Made by a program: the position numbers and the translations under genes
The notes under the pieces: model-generated
Database searches by the model: none
The model's input: the letters and a program-made list of their open reading frames with translations, nothing else
What the model was told of the DNA's origin: nothing
Source of the DNA: Solanum dulcamara
Taxonomy: Eukaryota > Streptophyta > Magnoliopsida > Solanales > Solanaceae
Reading direction: 5' to 3'
Length of the DNA: 64,000 nucleotides
Assembly (NCBI RefSeq): GCF_947179165.1
Contig: NC_077239.1
Span: forward strand, 32,440,134 to 32,504,133
In this document: positions 1 through 11,776 of the stretch, in pieces
Layout: each line of letters starts with the position of its first letter
Numbering within the stretch: the first letter of the stretch is position 1

Positions 1-60
1 GGTTGGAGTCCCTCGATATTCTAATCATCGTTCACCTCGGGCCTAGCTTAGAGCATAAAA
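1..60 (+). repeat. Tail of the 5' LTR of G1
   Basis: The last 60 bases of the LTR resemble the end of the G1 3' LTR (28745-28802). Both carry a GATTCTAAT-like stretch and a CCTAG.TTAG block. The canonical terminal TGACA has decayed to TAAAA at 56-60. The boundary is fixed by the primer-binding site that follows four bases later, with the same spacing as in elements C and X. Confidence 0.75.
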
Positions 61-64
61 AACT

Positions 65-76
65 TGGTATTAGAGC
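65..76 (+). other. Primer-binding site of G1 (tRNA-iMet type)
   Basis: TGGTATTAGAGC differs at one base from the plant initiator tRNA-Met primer-binding site TGGTATCAGAGC. It lies just inside the 5' LTR tail, where reverse transcription would be primed. A 5' UTR of about 180 bases (77-256) separates it from the gag start. Confidence 0.8.
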
Positions 77-256
77 ATAAGGTTTAAGGTGTCCTAGGGA
101 GTCTAACATGCCACATCAAGTAGAGTCTTAGGAAAAACAAGAGACTATGAGAATTTTTAGGAAAAACTTCACTTCTTTCATCTTTCTTGGGTCTTGTGAT
201 AGAGTTAAACTCTAGGGCTTTTTCTTCTAATGCTTTCTCTTTGCAATTACATAATC

Positions 257-1420
257 ATGCCTCCAAGAAGAATTCTTGCGAGAAAGAATGTTAATAGGGA
301 TCAACAAGCTCCCCAAGTTGCAAATGACCCCTTGAATGATCAAGTCTCTCATACGGAATTTTGAGCTAATTTTAAAGTTCTTGCTCAAGCTATGGAGGCT
401 CAAGAAAAGAGAGAGGTTGTAGCTCCCATGAACCCAAATGTGGGTACGCCAGCTAGTCGGGTTCATAATTTCACTCGGATAATCCCTCCCCAATTTCTTA
501 TCTCTAAGATGGACACGGATCCACCAAAATTCATCAATGACATTACTAAGATAATGGACATCATGGGTATTAGTCCGATGAACAAGGCAGACCTAGAGAC
601 ATATCAACTCAAGGGGTTGCACAAGTTTACTATGACCAATGTAAGGGTGAAAGAAGTAGAGATGATTGTTGTATTGATTGGGAGGAATTAGTTCTTTTCT
701 TTCTAATTGAGGGTATCCAAGATACAAGAGTTCATTAATTTGAGGCAAGGCAGCATGAGTGTGAGGGAGTATGCCCTCAAGTTCATTAAATTGTCAAAGT
801 ATGCTCCTTTTATGGTTGCCAATCTAAGAGCTTGTATGTGTAAGTTTGTTTTGGGTGTGTCAGACTTAGTGGTTAATAAGTGTAGAAATTCTATGCTAAT
901 CAAGGAGATAGATATTTCTAGGCTCCTGAAACATCCCGAACAAATAGAAAAAGAGAAGCTAAAGGAGAGGTCTAATAGATAGTCTAAGAGGGGTCGAACC
1001 GATAGTGGTGGATACTCTCATGGTAAGTCGGGTAATTTTTGCCATCCTCAATTTTTCCAAAAGTACTCCGGCCAACAATATTCAAACAATTCGACTCTAA
1101 AGTTCAATAAATATAGGGTGCCTAATCCTAAGACTTAAGGGGGAACTCCAAGTGGTCAACCTATTCTCCCATGTAAGAAGTGCGAGAAGAAGCATCTTGA
1201 ATAATGTTTAGCGGGTTCGGGTACTTTCTTTGGTTGTGGTAAAATGGGTCACCAAGTGAAGGATTATACTTAGAGATCTACTAAAGGTGGAAATGGTTGA
1301 CCTTAGACTAAGACTACTACTGGGTGACCCACTCAGCATAGTACTACTTCAAGTGGTGGACAGCACCAAAACAGATCTTATGCCCTTCAGACTCGTCAGG
1401 AGTTAGAGGATTCCCCAATG
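257..1420 (+). pseudogene. gag: gag pseudogene of G1 (capsid and nucleocapsid)
   Basis: Gag would form the cytoplasmic virus-like particle and bind element RNA. The ATG at 257 begins MPPRR, the usual start of gag in these plant chromoviruses. A stop occurs at about 362, and the frame stays readable from 392 to 691. Part of the capsid core appears deleted near 620-690. The capsid C-terminal block (INLRQGSMSVREYALKF, about 728-790) is found in another frame at 707-982. A nucleocapsid zinc-knuckle remnant lies at about 1170-1270 (CKKC, then FGCGKMGH), but its final cysteine is now tyrosine. Several in-frame stops and at least one frameshift make it non-functional. It is followed directly by the protease relic. 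Confidence 0.85.
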
Positions 1421-1950
1421 TTGTGACTAGTATGTTGAAAGTCTTTGACTTTGATATTTATGAATTGTTAGTTTCGAGTTCTACATTATCCTTTATTAGT
1501 CCTTATATTTCTATGAAGTTTGTTGTTAGTCCCGAGATCATGTTAGAACCTTTTTTGGCCTATACTCCTATTGATGATTCAATTTTGGATAAGAGAGTCT
1601 ATAGAGATCTTCTAGTTTTAGTTTTTCATAAAATTACCTCAGTCAATATTGTAAAGCTTAACATGACCGATTTTGATGTTATTCTTGGTATGGATTAGCT
1701 TCATACATATTATGGTTCTATTTGTTGTAGAAAACATATGGTTAAGTTTCAGTTTCCTAATGAGCCAATACTAAAATGGAAAGGTAGCAATTTTGTGTTT
1801 AAAGGTCAATTCATTTTGTGCCTTTAAGCTAAAAAAATAATTTCCAAAGGTTGCATCTATCATCTAGTCTAGAAAAGGGATACAAATTCAGAGACTCCTA
1901 CTCTTGAGTCATTTTTTGTTGTTAATGAGTTTCCAGAAGTTTTCTCCAAT
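1421..1950 (+). pseudogene. Retropepsin-like protease relic of G1
   Basis: This part of the polyprotein would be the aspartic protease that cleaves Gag-Pol. Residues such as TLSFISPYISMKF (from about 1480) and the C-terminal DFDVILGMD (1672-1698) are typical of the Ty3/gypsy protease domain. The catalytic triplet, normally an Asp followed by Ser/Pro-Gly-Ala, is replaced by VSSS (codons 1471-1482), so the active-site aspartate is gone. A stop follows GMD at 1699. Downstream, FFVVNEFPEVFSND (about 1910-1950) is the linker that leads into RT. Confidence 0.8.
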
Positions 1951-2714
1951 GATCTCCTAATTATGAGATAGACTTAGGTATTGATCTTCTCCCTGATACC
2001 CAACCTATATCTATTCCTCCTTACTATATATCCCCGACAAAACTTAAGGAGTTAAAGGATAAGTTGAAAGATTTGTTGGATAAGGGTTTTATTAGAGTGA
2101 GTATCTCTCTATGGGGTGCTCCAATCCTCTTTGTTAGAAAGAATGTTTGTTCCTTTGGAATGTGCATCGACTATCGATAAATGAACAAGGTTACTATTAA
2201 AAATAAGTATCCCATTCCAAGGATTGATGACTTGTTCAATCAACTTCAAGGAGTGAGTTACTTTTTAAAAGCTGATCTTTGATTGAGTTATCATTAACTT
2301 TGAGTGAGGGAATGTGACATTCCAAAGGTGGCCTTTAGAATTCGGTATGGTCACTTTGTATTCTTGTTTATGTCTTTTGGACTAATAAATGCTCTTACAG
2401 CTTTTATGGATTTGATGAACAGGGTGTTAAAGCAATATTTATATATATTTGTTATTAAGTTCATTGATAATATCTTGTTTTATTCACAGAGTGAAGAGGA
2501 GCATGCCGATCATTTGAAGATTGTGTTGCAAGTTCTCAAGGACCGTCAATTATTTGTTAAGTTTAGCAAGTGTAAATTTTTGTTGAGGTCGGCGGCTTTC
2601 CTTGGCCATATCATCTCTGGTGAAGATATTATGGTGGATCTTAAAAGACCGAAGTGGTTAAGAATTGGCCTGGAACTTTGTCTCCTTCCTATAATCAAAG
2701 TTTCTTGGGCCTAG
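1951..2714 (+). pseudogene. Reverse transcriptase relic of G1
   Basis: The RT domain shows its usual order: the [13 protein letters not shown] leader (about 1985-2025), [16 protein letters not shown] (2045-2090), MCIDYR (2161-2178), [18 protein letters not shown] (2185-2240), then SFGLINA (about 2373-2393). The catalytic FIDD pair reads FIDN at 2460-2471, so the second metal-binding aspartate is Asn. The segment after it, with FSKCKFLL and AAFLGHIISG, is the thumb/connection region. It has several in-frame stops (for example after CIDYR) and is inactive. The RNase H relic continues from about 2715. Confidence 0.85.
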
Positions 2715-3509
2715 CTAGTTATTATTGATAGTTTGTGGAATGCTGCTCTTCCATTTCATCTCCCTTGACCACTTTGACTTAAAAGTAGATGAAGTTCCAA
2801 TGGTCCAAGGTATGTGAGAAAGTTTTCAAAATTTAAAAGATAGACACACCTCCGCTCCGGTATTGACTTTGCTGGAAGGTCCTAATGGATTTGTTGTTTA
2901 TTTTGATGCTTCAAAGGTTGGTATTAATTTTGTTTTGATGTAAAATAGTAAGGTAATTTCCTATTCTTCTAGGCAACTTAAGGTGCACAAAACAAACTAT
3001 CTAACTAATGACTTGGAGTTACCGGCAGTTGTGTTTGCTTTAAAGATTTAGAGACACTATCTATATGGTGTCCATGTTGATGTATTCACCGATCATAAGA
3101 GTTTTGAATATGTATTCAACCAAAAGGACTTGAACCTTCTACAAAAGAGATGGCTTGAATTATTTTAAGGATTACGATATAAGTATTTTATACCATCCGG
3201 GTAAAATGATTGTGGTTGGTAATAATCTTAGTAGGTTGTCCATGAATAGTATCTCTCATATTAAGGATGAAAAGAAGGAGCTAGTTCATGATGTTCATAG
3301 ATTAGCTCAATTGGGTGTTCACTTGGTTGATTCGGAGGATGGTGTTGTTGTTGTTCAAAATGGTTTTGAATCATCTCTTATGGTGAATTTTAAGATAATA
3401 TAAGATAATGATCCTACTTTGGTTTAATTGAAGAAAGCAGTTGCCAAAAAATCCATTGAGGATTTCTCCCAAGGAGGAGATTTTATATTGAGATATCAAG
3501 GCCATTTGT
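2715..3509 (+). pseudogene. RNase H and linker relic of G1
   Basis: This segment lies between RT and integrase. A shifted, stop-riddled frame resembles the RNase H core. The end of the domain is clear from 3155 ([28 protein letters not shown]), the part of RNase H that normally holds the final catalytic Asp (A-D-A-L-S-R); here it reads NNLSR, so that Asp is lost. The stretch to 3403 and the following SIEDFSQGGDFILRYQGHLCVP-like coding are the linker into integrase. Confidence 0.75.
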
Positions 3510-4554
3510 GTGTTCCTATTGTTCATGGATGGATTGAGAGAAATAATATTGTCTAAAGCTCATAGTTTGCGGTATTCTCTTCATCCGGGTTCCATAAAGA
3601 TGTATAGAGATTTGAGAAAAGTGTATTGGTGGAATAGTATGAAAAAGGACTTTGCGGATTTTATAACCAAATGTTCGAATTGTCAACAAGTGAATGTGGA
3701 GCATAAAATATTGACAGATTTAGCTCAAGATATTGAGGTTCCTACTTGGAAGTGGGAAGACTTGAATATGGACTTTATTACGGGTTTGGCTTATACCTGT
3801 AGGCAACAGGATTCTATTTGGGTGTTTGTTGACCTAATAACAAAATTGACTCATTTTCTTTCCGTTAAGACTTCCTACTCAGCTGAGGACTATGGTAGAC
3901 TGTATATTCATGAGTTGGTCAAGCTTCATGGGGTTCCATTGTTTATTATTTCAGATCGAGGTACGCAATTTATATCTCAATTTTCAAGGTCTTTCCAAAA
4001 GGGTCTTGTTACTCAAGTTAAGCTTAATACAACTTTTAACCCACAAATTGATGGTCAACCTAAGCATATTATTCAGACCTTAGAGGACACTTGATAGCTT
4101 GAGTCATTGACTTTAAGGGAAACTAGGATGATTATTTGCCATTGATTGAATTTGCTTATAGTAATAACTACCATTGTAGGATTCAAATGGCTCCATTTAA
4201 GGCCTTATATGATAGGTGGTGTAGGTCTGCTATTGGCTGGTTTGAATTTGGTGAAGTTGTCTTGATAGGATCGAATTAGTGCATGATGATATGAAAAAGG
4301 TTAGACTCAATAGAAAAAGATTAAATATCGCTCAAAATCAACAAAAGTCCTATACGAATATGAGAAGGAGGGAATTTGAGTTTGATGTTAATGGTTGGGT
4401 TTACTTGAAATCTCACCCATGATGGGTTTGATGTATTTTGACAAGAAAGGTAAGCATAGTTCCCAATAGTGGGTCCATATCAGATTTGATGCGGATTGGC
4501 AGTGTGGCATACGAGTTAGATTTGCCTTCAGAATAGCATCAAGGTATTTGGTGT
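3510..4554 (+). pseudogene. Integrase relic of G1
   Basis: Integrase would join element DNA to the host chromosome. The zinc-binding N-terminal region is at about 3555-3690: H in LRYSLHPGS, then CSNCQQV. The catalytic core covers 3760-4090. The first Asp is present (VFVDLITK) and the second is present (ISDRGTQF). The expected Glu in the following DGQ-x-E helix is replaced (DGQPKHIIQ), so the D,D-35-E triad is broken. A stop at 4092 ends the open frame, and the C-terminal region continues in shifted frames (MAPFKALYD at about 4188, then HPVFHVSLLKRYVGDPS around 4540-4590). Confidence 0.85.
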
Positions 4555-4815
4555 TTCATGTGTCATTGTTGAAGAGGTATGTGGGTGATCCTAGCTTCAT
4601 TCTGCCTTTGGACAACATTGGTGTGAAAGAGAGTTTGTCTTATGCGGAGGTTTTGGTTTAGATTCTAGATTGGCAAGTTAGAATATTAAGGAATAAGGAA
4701 GTTGCATTCGTAAAGGTGTTGTGGAGGAACCAAGAGGTTGAGGGTGCTACATGGGAGGTTGAGGCCAATTTGATGAAATGCTATCCTCATCTCTTTCCTT
4801 CTATTCCTAGTTGAA
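4555..4815 (+). pseudogene. Integrase tail and chromodomain relic of G1
   Basis: The segment contains ESLSYAEVLV (about 4630), ILDWQVRILRNKEVAFVKVLW (4660-4722) and GATWEVEANLMKCYPHLF (about 4743-4797). It ends in a stop at 4813-4815. This is the chromodomain that marks chromoviruses; in intact relatives it binds histone marks and directs integration to heterochromatin. One in-frame stop (after VLV) interrupts it. The 24 bases after the stop lead to the insertion point of element C. Confidence 0.8.
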
Positions 4816-6144
4816 GTATTAAATTTCTTCATGATTCACTATCATAATCTTAACTAGGGCCAAGTTGTGACACGGTGATCCAAACCCTGAAGGGACCCCG
4901 ACCAAGCCTCTTGACATATAGTAAGCATGTATAAGATAAAGTAAAATCTCAAGATATGGGCAATAAAAGTATACGAGTACGAAAACAACATAGACTCTAC
5001 ATAATTTGTACAACTGTGCATCTACTAATCAAGATGGGTGGGGCTAACACATGTCCCTAGAGCACCCTCATATCAAAGTAACGAAAGTCTTTAGAAAGGA
5101 ACAAACTCATAACTCGCACTTGATAAGATGAAGACTCACCAATCTTCGTAGGATAGCAATTCAACTAGCCATGTGTGAAAGGATGGATATAATCTTCGAC
5201 CCCTACATTATGATACAATGTAGGAAATAAAATATGTGTTTGTACATTGGAATGTACTAAGAATGCGGGCATTCCATGCAACGTAAAGCATAAGATGCAA
5301 TGATCAAAATGATAAACAATATATAGAAGAGGATAAGTAAGGTCATGAGAGAAACCATAATGATCAAAGCATTAAGAAACATAATAGAGATCAAAAGGAC
5401 ATAACAAAGAGTATACATATGTGGGAGATAACCGTAACTGACATTAAGACCATGCAAGCTATAATATTGAATATGATGATCCCCACATCGAGAAGGAGGG
5501 AGACTACCTACCAAGGTAGACTCCATCCAATCGTTGTTATCATTAAGTTCTATATGTGGATCCACTAGCTAGGCCATAAAGGCAACCTATGGTGGCAACA
5601 TAGTTTAAGGGACTAGATGTTTCTACTAAAGCTTAGGTTGATCCCCCACTTCAAAGTCCTCTCGGTGCTATGTATATCAACCCACATAATACATATCATA
5701 ATCATAGTAATAGATCATACTTGCATAAATAATAGCTTTTCATAATCATACTTCATAACATCTTCATAGGAATAGCTCATTAAGGACCTCAAGTCACCCA
5801 TGAAGGATCATGAGTCAACTTTTTTATTTAGTTCATCATCATATAATGTAAGTATACTCCTTCTATCATTACTCATTCTTTTCATATAACATTATTAGAG
5901 TCTTAGGTCACCTTACTCATTAAGGATTCTAAGTCACTCTTTTTCATAAACTTGCATGCAACTCATGTTTACAACATATTTGAGATTATACTTAAAAGCT
6001 ATTTCATGTGATTAAGTAGTAATTCATGCTTAGTTGGGAGGTTAAATCATACATAAAATGTAATGCATGTACTAGAAAGAGTAGTTTATGAGAGGTAAGG
6101 ATCAAATATGTAAAAAGGTTAATGTAGGAAAGAATCAGGGTAGT

Positions 6145-6285
6145 GGGGCACTGCTGGCGCACCACCCCAGGCCTGAAACTTCATAGACCAGGACATGGCA
6201 CACTGCTGGCGCGCCACCCCAACCCCTAAATTTCAGGGGAGTTGCTCTTTCGCATTGGTGGCGCATCGCCCTAGTGATTCCCCGA
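6145..6285. repeat. Three GC-rich subrepeats in the C LTR
   Basis: A motif like CACTGCTGGCGCACCACCCC recurs three times at intervals of about 55 bases (about 6150, 6200 and 6255), separated by CCTGAAACTTCA-like spacers. The same triplet is present in the 5' LTR at about 21897-22030. It is a GC-rich island in an otherwise AT-rich LTR. Confidence 0.7.
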
Positions 6286-6827
6286 TGAATTTTCAGATTT
6301 TCATCATTTTTCAAGCATATTCATCCTCCATGATGAGATCCTAAGAACTAAATATTATTACAACATTTATATATGTAAAATCTACCAATTTCTATGCAAT
6401 TATCATCAAATTATGATAGAATAGATTAAAGATCACAAAATACAACATAGTTCATGAAATAGATTTGGAATTTAGAAGACCCATGATTTATAAACTTGAA
6501 AAATGGTTAATTAAAGAAGAAATTCATTGAAATCCATGGGTGAAAGGAATCCATCGATGAACACCCACATACCTTGAGTAAATCGCTTGTGGAAAATTAA
6601 AGATCAATGGAGATTTTGAGAGGATCCTAGCTTGGTCTTCACTGGAGGTCTTGAGAGCCTTTTTTTAGAGAGAAGATTTTTATAGTAGAAGGATTAGGAG
6701 AGAATGAGAAGAGTCGGGAGTTTTGTTCATTATATAGATTACGAATGTAGTGCAAAAATAGTCTAGATTCATTTTCCTGCTAAAAATAGAGGAAAAAACC
6801 ATAATACCATTAATAAATATAATAATG

Positions 6828-6948
<121 letters not shown>

Positions 6949-7067
6949 TGGGAAACCTCCTTTACTTCCATTTCATTTTATTACTTTCAAAAATGTACTT
7001 GACCCAACAATAAATCCACTGAGGTCATTTAGACACTATGTTGCGTTCAAATGCTCAGGATCTTACA

Positions 7068-7080
7068 ATATCTCCCCCTT
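7068..7080 (-). other. Polypurine tract of element C
   Basis: On the minus strand the sequence is AAGGGGGAGATAT, directly before the 3' LTR. This is the plus-strand primer site in reverse transcription. The matching signals in G1 (about 26531-26544) and G3 (35470-35481) have the same GGAGATAT-like end. Confidence 0.85.
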
Positions 7081-7086
7081 GAGAAC

Positions 7087-9412
7087 TGTAACATCCCCTA
7101 AAAATATTGTATACGATGTTTTAATTCTCGCCTAAAAATAATACAGCCTCTGTATTCTGGGCATAACTTTCTATAATATTGTCCAAATTGGGTGATTCAA
7201 ATTTCTGAGTAACCACAAGATCATTCCCTACAACCTTTAAGAAGACCATATTTTATGTTTCAGAGGTTAAGTAGGTCAAATAAATTAATTATTGTAATAC
7301 AGGATGTTGTGACGAAATGGAGAGTTTATAGAAGAAAAATCATATCTCACTATAGGATTATCCAAATTGGTTGATTCTTGAACGATATGAAACTAGACTT
7401 CCATATCTACAATTTTTATGTAGACACCAAATCCTAATAAGGAATTTATTATATTTAAACGCAGTTCCGAAAAATAGTATTATGTTAAAACAAACTCATC
7501 TCACCTACCATGGAAAGATCTAGATACATTTGACATCACTCATGACATAAATTATCCTCCATTTAACATCATCCATGCCATCACAATTTTCCATTAAATT
7601 TTCAGATTTTTTCTTTATAATTATTTTATTTATTGTAGGTCCCTCTTCTACACCTATAAATACCCATCTTATTTCCTCATTTTATTCATCAAGCTTTCTC
7701 AAGAAACTCTTCTCTCTATACACTTCTTTACTCATTCTCAAATATAGTTTTAGTTCTTAGTAATGAAAAAATACTATTCTGGTGATTCATATACTCCGGG
7801 TAGTACACAAAATGTTCCGGCGAGGAGAAAATCTAGGACTCAAGAGTGTTCATTAAGTCCTTCGGTTCCGACTAAAGTTTCAGATTCCAGGTATGTAAGG
7901 TTTCAATGATAGTATTCCTTCCACTCTCATGCCTAAATTATTTTGATTATATGATAAATTATATTTATTTTCTTTAAGGTTTACTCTAAGTTATGTGGGT
8001 GTTAATCCATGGGTTCTTCCACCTATGTAGTACAAAAATCTTTCAACTAAATCTCTTGATTTCAAGTAATATTTTCTTATATTAATTCTTATTTTTACTT
8101 AATAGTATGAATCATGGTTAAACTAATAATTATTGCTCTATTTTGATGCAACATAATTTCATATGTATGAATTAATGGTTTACAAGTAATTCCTCTATTT
8201 ATCTATTTAAAGGTTCTTGAAATTCATGGTGGGTTGTTTAAAGCATGATTTTTAATTAATGGACTTCAAAGTATTTATGTATATTTATTTACATACATAT
8301 TTGCAAGTTGAAGTGATTTGAACCCACCTAATTTTACTATGTTTTTAATAAAGTTTGACTTGAAAGCTTTGACTCCAAATGAATGTTTATGAAAGCAATA
8401 TCTATGATCAAAAGGGGGTCTTATGAAATGAAAAAATGATGAAATGATATGAATGATGGATTCTTTATGCAATAAGGACAATTCTTGCATATTTGAATTA
8501 TCAAATGTTTTAATGAGCTATTCTACCGAATATGATGTTTGAATTCTCAAGTTATATGCTATGAATATTTTGAAGTATTAAACTATTCTGTGGGATTGAC
8601 TTACCACTGAATGGGGCATTGAGGTGGGATTTGGTAAGGGAATCCTAGTAGCAACCCCTTGTCTCATTAACCATGTACCAACATAGGAGCCCTTGTAGGC
8701 TTAGGCTAATGGATCCATAAATAGCCCTTAAAGTTAAAGTTAAAGAAATGAATAAAGTTGATGGAGTTCTACCTGGCAAGTAGTCTCCCCGACCAACGTA
8801 GGGAGTTATGTTGGATTCCATGTAATAGCTCGCATGGTCTTAAATGTCGGTTATGGTTATTTTCCCACAAAATGAATGTTTTAAAGGATATCTATATGAT
8901 TTATTATGCATGCATTACATTATGTTCCATATTACATAAATGTTATAATATTTTCTCAATGTTCATGCATCCTTACATACTTAGTACATTCAAAGTACTA
9001 ACGCATACTCTTTTGCCTACATGATATCACCATGTAGGGACCAGTGCTCCTCCTCGTTCTCCTCCACATGGCTAGTTGAGATTTCATTAAAGACTACTTT
9101 TCGTGAGTTCCCATGTTCCGGAAACAATACTCTTTTATCTTTCTAGCTTATGATATGTTAAGATATTTTACTATGGCATTTCTTCTATTGTGATTGAGGG
9201 TGAGCTAGGGACTTGTCTTAGCCCCGTTAAATCTAATAGCTAGAGATATTATTGGACATATGTAAGTTGAAGATTTACTATTATGATTTTCGCTTGTTTA
9301 TTTATCATTATTACCTATGAAAGGCTAAAAGAATGCTAAGAGGCTTGTTTGAGGTATTTTCGGATTCCTCATTCGCCATGTCACGTCTAGTCCCTAGGCT
9401 TGGGTCGTGACA
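7087..9412 (+). mobile_element. B1, solo LTR of family B
   Basis: A 2326-bp LTR that begins TGTAACATCCCC and ends GGGTCGTGACA. It is flanked by a perfect 5-bp TSD, AGAAC, at 7082-7086 and 9413-9417. There is no internal region, so it is a solo LTR left by recombination between the two LTRs of a full element. Its sense direction is plus, opposite to the host element C. It sits seven bases from the polypurine tract of C; removing it rejoins the TTCGAGGAAGAATGTTCT-like 3' UTR to the polypurine tract. No gene is seen in it. Confidence 0.88.
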
Positions 9413-9620
9413 AGAACATTCTTCCTCGAATAATATTCGACTAGCATGGAAAAGACACAAAAAAGGACTAGTTGCCCAATCATGAGTGCATTGAGACAAA
9501 AATGCATGAACCATGATATTTTCAACTTAACATAAAATGTGTCTATAAACCAACTTCATGAACATGCATGCATACGAACGGCATAGGAAGGACCAAAATG
9601 TAAGAACTTAGGCGATTTGA
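9413..9620 (-). other. 3' UTR of element C
   Basis: This noncoding stretch lies between the end of the C polyprotein and the B1 insertion. It contains, on the minus strand, TCGAGGAAGAATGTTCT, the short conserved block that precedes the polypurine tract in these elements (compare ATTCGAGGACGAATGTTCT in R at about 43606-43624). Confidence 0.7.
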
Positions 9621-10202
9621 TTAGAAGGAAAGAGATACATATATCACTTTATCATGTCTGCTTCTGCTTCCCATGTAGAACTCTCTACTTGTCTACTCCT
9701 CTACAATGCTTTGATGGATGCAACCTCTTTGTTCCTTAACCGTTTTACTTGCCAATCTAGAATTTCCACCCAAATCTCCTTATAAATCAAGCTTTCTGCA
9801 ATATTCACATTTTCCAATGGCACAGTAGAATTTAGAACAGCCAACAAACTTTCTCAACATCAATACATGGAACACCGGATGAACCATAGCCAACTCAAAA
9901 TGCAAGTATAACTCATATGCTACTTTGCCAATGCACTTCAAGATCTTATAAGGTCCTACATACCTAGAACTCATTTTTTCTCTCTTAGCAAAATGCATTA
10001 TGCCCTTTATGGGCGAGACCTTCAAATATACCCAATCATCCGCATTAAAATCAAGGTCTCTTCTTCTTGTGTCAGAATATGACTTTTGGTGACTTTGAGC
10101 CATCTCCAATCTTTCTCTCATGAGCCTTGCCTTCTCCATTGCATATACTACCAAATCGGGACCAATAAGTGCCATCTCACCTAATTCAAACCATCCCACC
10201 AT
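9621..10202 (-). pseudogene. Integrase C-terminus and chromodomain relic of C
   Basis: The minus-strand frame from 10202 reads through MVGWFELGEMALIGPDLV, a basic linker with SHQKSYSDTRRRDLDF, then [18 protein letters not shown] and MVHPVFHVLMLRKFVG. These are the GPY/F-type integrase C-terminal region of Ty3/gypsy. Past the stop at 9780, a chromodomain relic continues to about 9628 (EILDWQVKRLRNKEVAS, then STWEAEADM). In the family this region holds DNA- and chromatin-binding functions. The frame is broken and inactive. Confidence 0.83.
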
Positions 10203-10921
10203 AGACCTATATCTTATTCCATATAAGCTTAAAAAGGAGCCATTTGGATGCTAGAGTGATAACTATTATTGTATGCAAACTCAATCAATGGAAAATGCTC
10301 ATTCTAACTTTCTTTGAAATCAATGACACAATCCCTCAATATATCCTCCAATGTTTGAATCGTTCTTTTGGCTTGTCCATCGATTTGAGGATTAAAAGTG
10401 GTACTTACCTTAACTTTTGTACCATGACCCTTTTGAAATGACATCCAAAAATGTGAGGTGAAATGAGTAACTCTATTCGATATAATAGACACGAGGACAC
10501 CATGAAGTCTTACCAACTCATGAATATACAACATAACATAATCCTCGGCACTATAAAAAGTATTAACTGGTAGAAAATGTGCCCACTTAGTCATTCGATC
10601 CACAACAATCCAAATAGAATCATGTTGTTTCTTAGTATGAGGCAAACCCATTAAAAAGTCCATAGTCGGATCTTCTCACTTCCAAGTAGGAATATCAATG
10701 TCTTGAGCTAGACTTCCAAGCCTTTGATGTTAAACTTTCACTTGTTGACAATTAGGACACTTAGCCATGAACTCTACTATGTCCTTCTTTATGCCATTCC
10801 ACCAATAATCTTCCCTTAAATCACGATATATTTTAGTGGATCCTAGATGAATGGAATACCGAGAACTATGAGCCTCATACAATATCATTTCTCTTAGACC
10901 ATCCACATTAGGCAAACACAA
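10203..10921 (-). pseudogene. Integrase zinc finger and core relic of C
   Basis: The N-terminal HHCC region is at 10921-10730: HSSRYSIHLGS, then KCPNCQQVKV. The core lies at 10663-10304: MDFLMGLPHTKKQHDSIW, with the first catalytic Asp in VVDRMTKWAHF. The second catalytic Asp is replaced by Asn (ISNRVTHF), so the core cannot be active. The DGQAKRTIQ segment also lacks the family Glu. A frameshift separates the zinc-finger and core parts. Confidence 0.85.
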
Positions 10922-11776
10922 AGGAATGTGGTAACGAAGAACACCATCTCCCTCTTAGGACAAAGCCTCAATGACTTTTTTGGAAACCGACTTCTTTAAT
11001 TCCACCAATACTAGATCATTATCTTGTTTGGCCTTAACATCTGCTACAAGGGACGATTTCGAGCCATTATGAACAATAACACCACCATCCTTAGTATCAA
11101 CCAATTGGACACCTAAATAGGTCATTTTGTGCACATCCTTAACCAACTCTTTCTTACCTTTGACAACATGAGCAACACTATTCAAAGACAACTAACTAAG
11201 AGCATCGGCTATGACATTAGCTTTACCTGGATGGTACAACACACTCATATCATAATCCTTTTATAGTTCAAGACGCCTCCTTTGCCTAAGGTTCAAATCC
11301 CTTTCGCTAAACACATATTGCAAGCTTTTGTGATCAGTGAATACATCTACATGCACCTCATAAAGATAGTGACACCAAATTTTTAATGCAAAAACAACTG
11401 CCGTAAGTTCAAGATCATGGGTTGGATAGTTTCATTCATGGACATTGAGTTTCCTAGAAGCATATGCTATGAATTTTCCATGTTTCATAAAAACACAACC
11501 CAAACCAATATGTGAGGCATCACAATTGACAACAAACTCATAAGAACCTTTTGGCAATGTCAAAATAAGAGCCAACATAAGAAGATCCTTCAATATTTGA
11601 AAACTCTTCTCACATTCATCCTACCATTTAAATTTCACTTTCTTTTGAGTCAACTTCGTCAAATGCAAAGAAATAGACAAAAAAATTTCAACAAACCTTC
11701 TATAGTATTCGGCTAAACTCAAAGAGCTTACTAATAGCCAAAGGAGAAAATGGTCTAGGACAATTCTGTACTGCCT
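10922..11776 (-). pseudogene. RNase H and linker relic of C
   Basis: Minus-strand coding at 11191-10955 reads SLNSVAHVVKGKKELVKDVHK, the linker between RNase H and integrase. Upstream, to 11776, broken frames recall the RNase H core: EFVVNCDASHIGLGCVFMKHG-like at about 11540-11475, and [13 protein letters not shown] at about 11330-11300. RNase H would remove the RNA of the RNA-DNA hybrid. Frameshifts and stops show it is dead. Confidence 0.75.

Larger units (their letters stand above)
1..4839 (+). mobile_element. G1, Ty3/gypsy chromovirus, left part (LTR tail to 3' UTR)
   Basis: This is a plus-strand gag-pro-RT-RH-INT-chromodomain element, degenerate throughout. The order of domains, with integrase after RT/RNase H, identifies Ty3/gypsy, and a chromodomain closes the polyprotein. 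The element is interrupted at 4839 by element C. It resumes at 26325 with the rest of its 3' UTR, a polypurine tract and a 3' LTR ending at 28802. The evidence for the join is the TSD TTCAC at 4835-4839 and 26320-26324, plus the match of 26325-26544 to the 3' UTR of G3 (35233-35481). The 5' LTR lies mostly off the window to the left. Confidence 0.85.

Noticed and set aside
7087..9412. B1 as the 3' LTR of the minus-strand element
   Set aside because: Its sequence does not match the 5' LTR at 20580-22743, its sense is opposite, and it has its own perfect TSD; 4840-7067 is the true partner.
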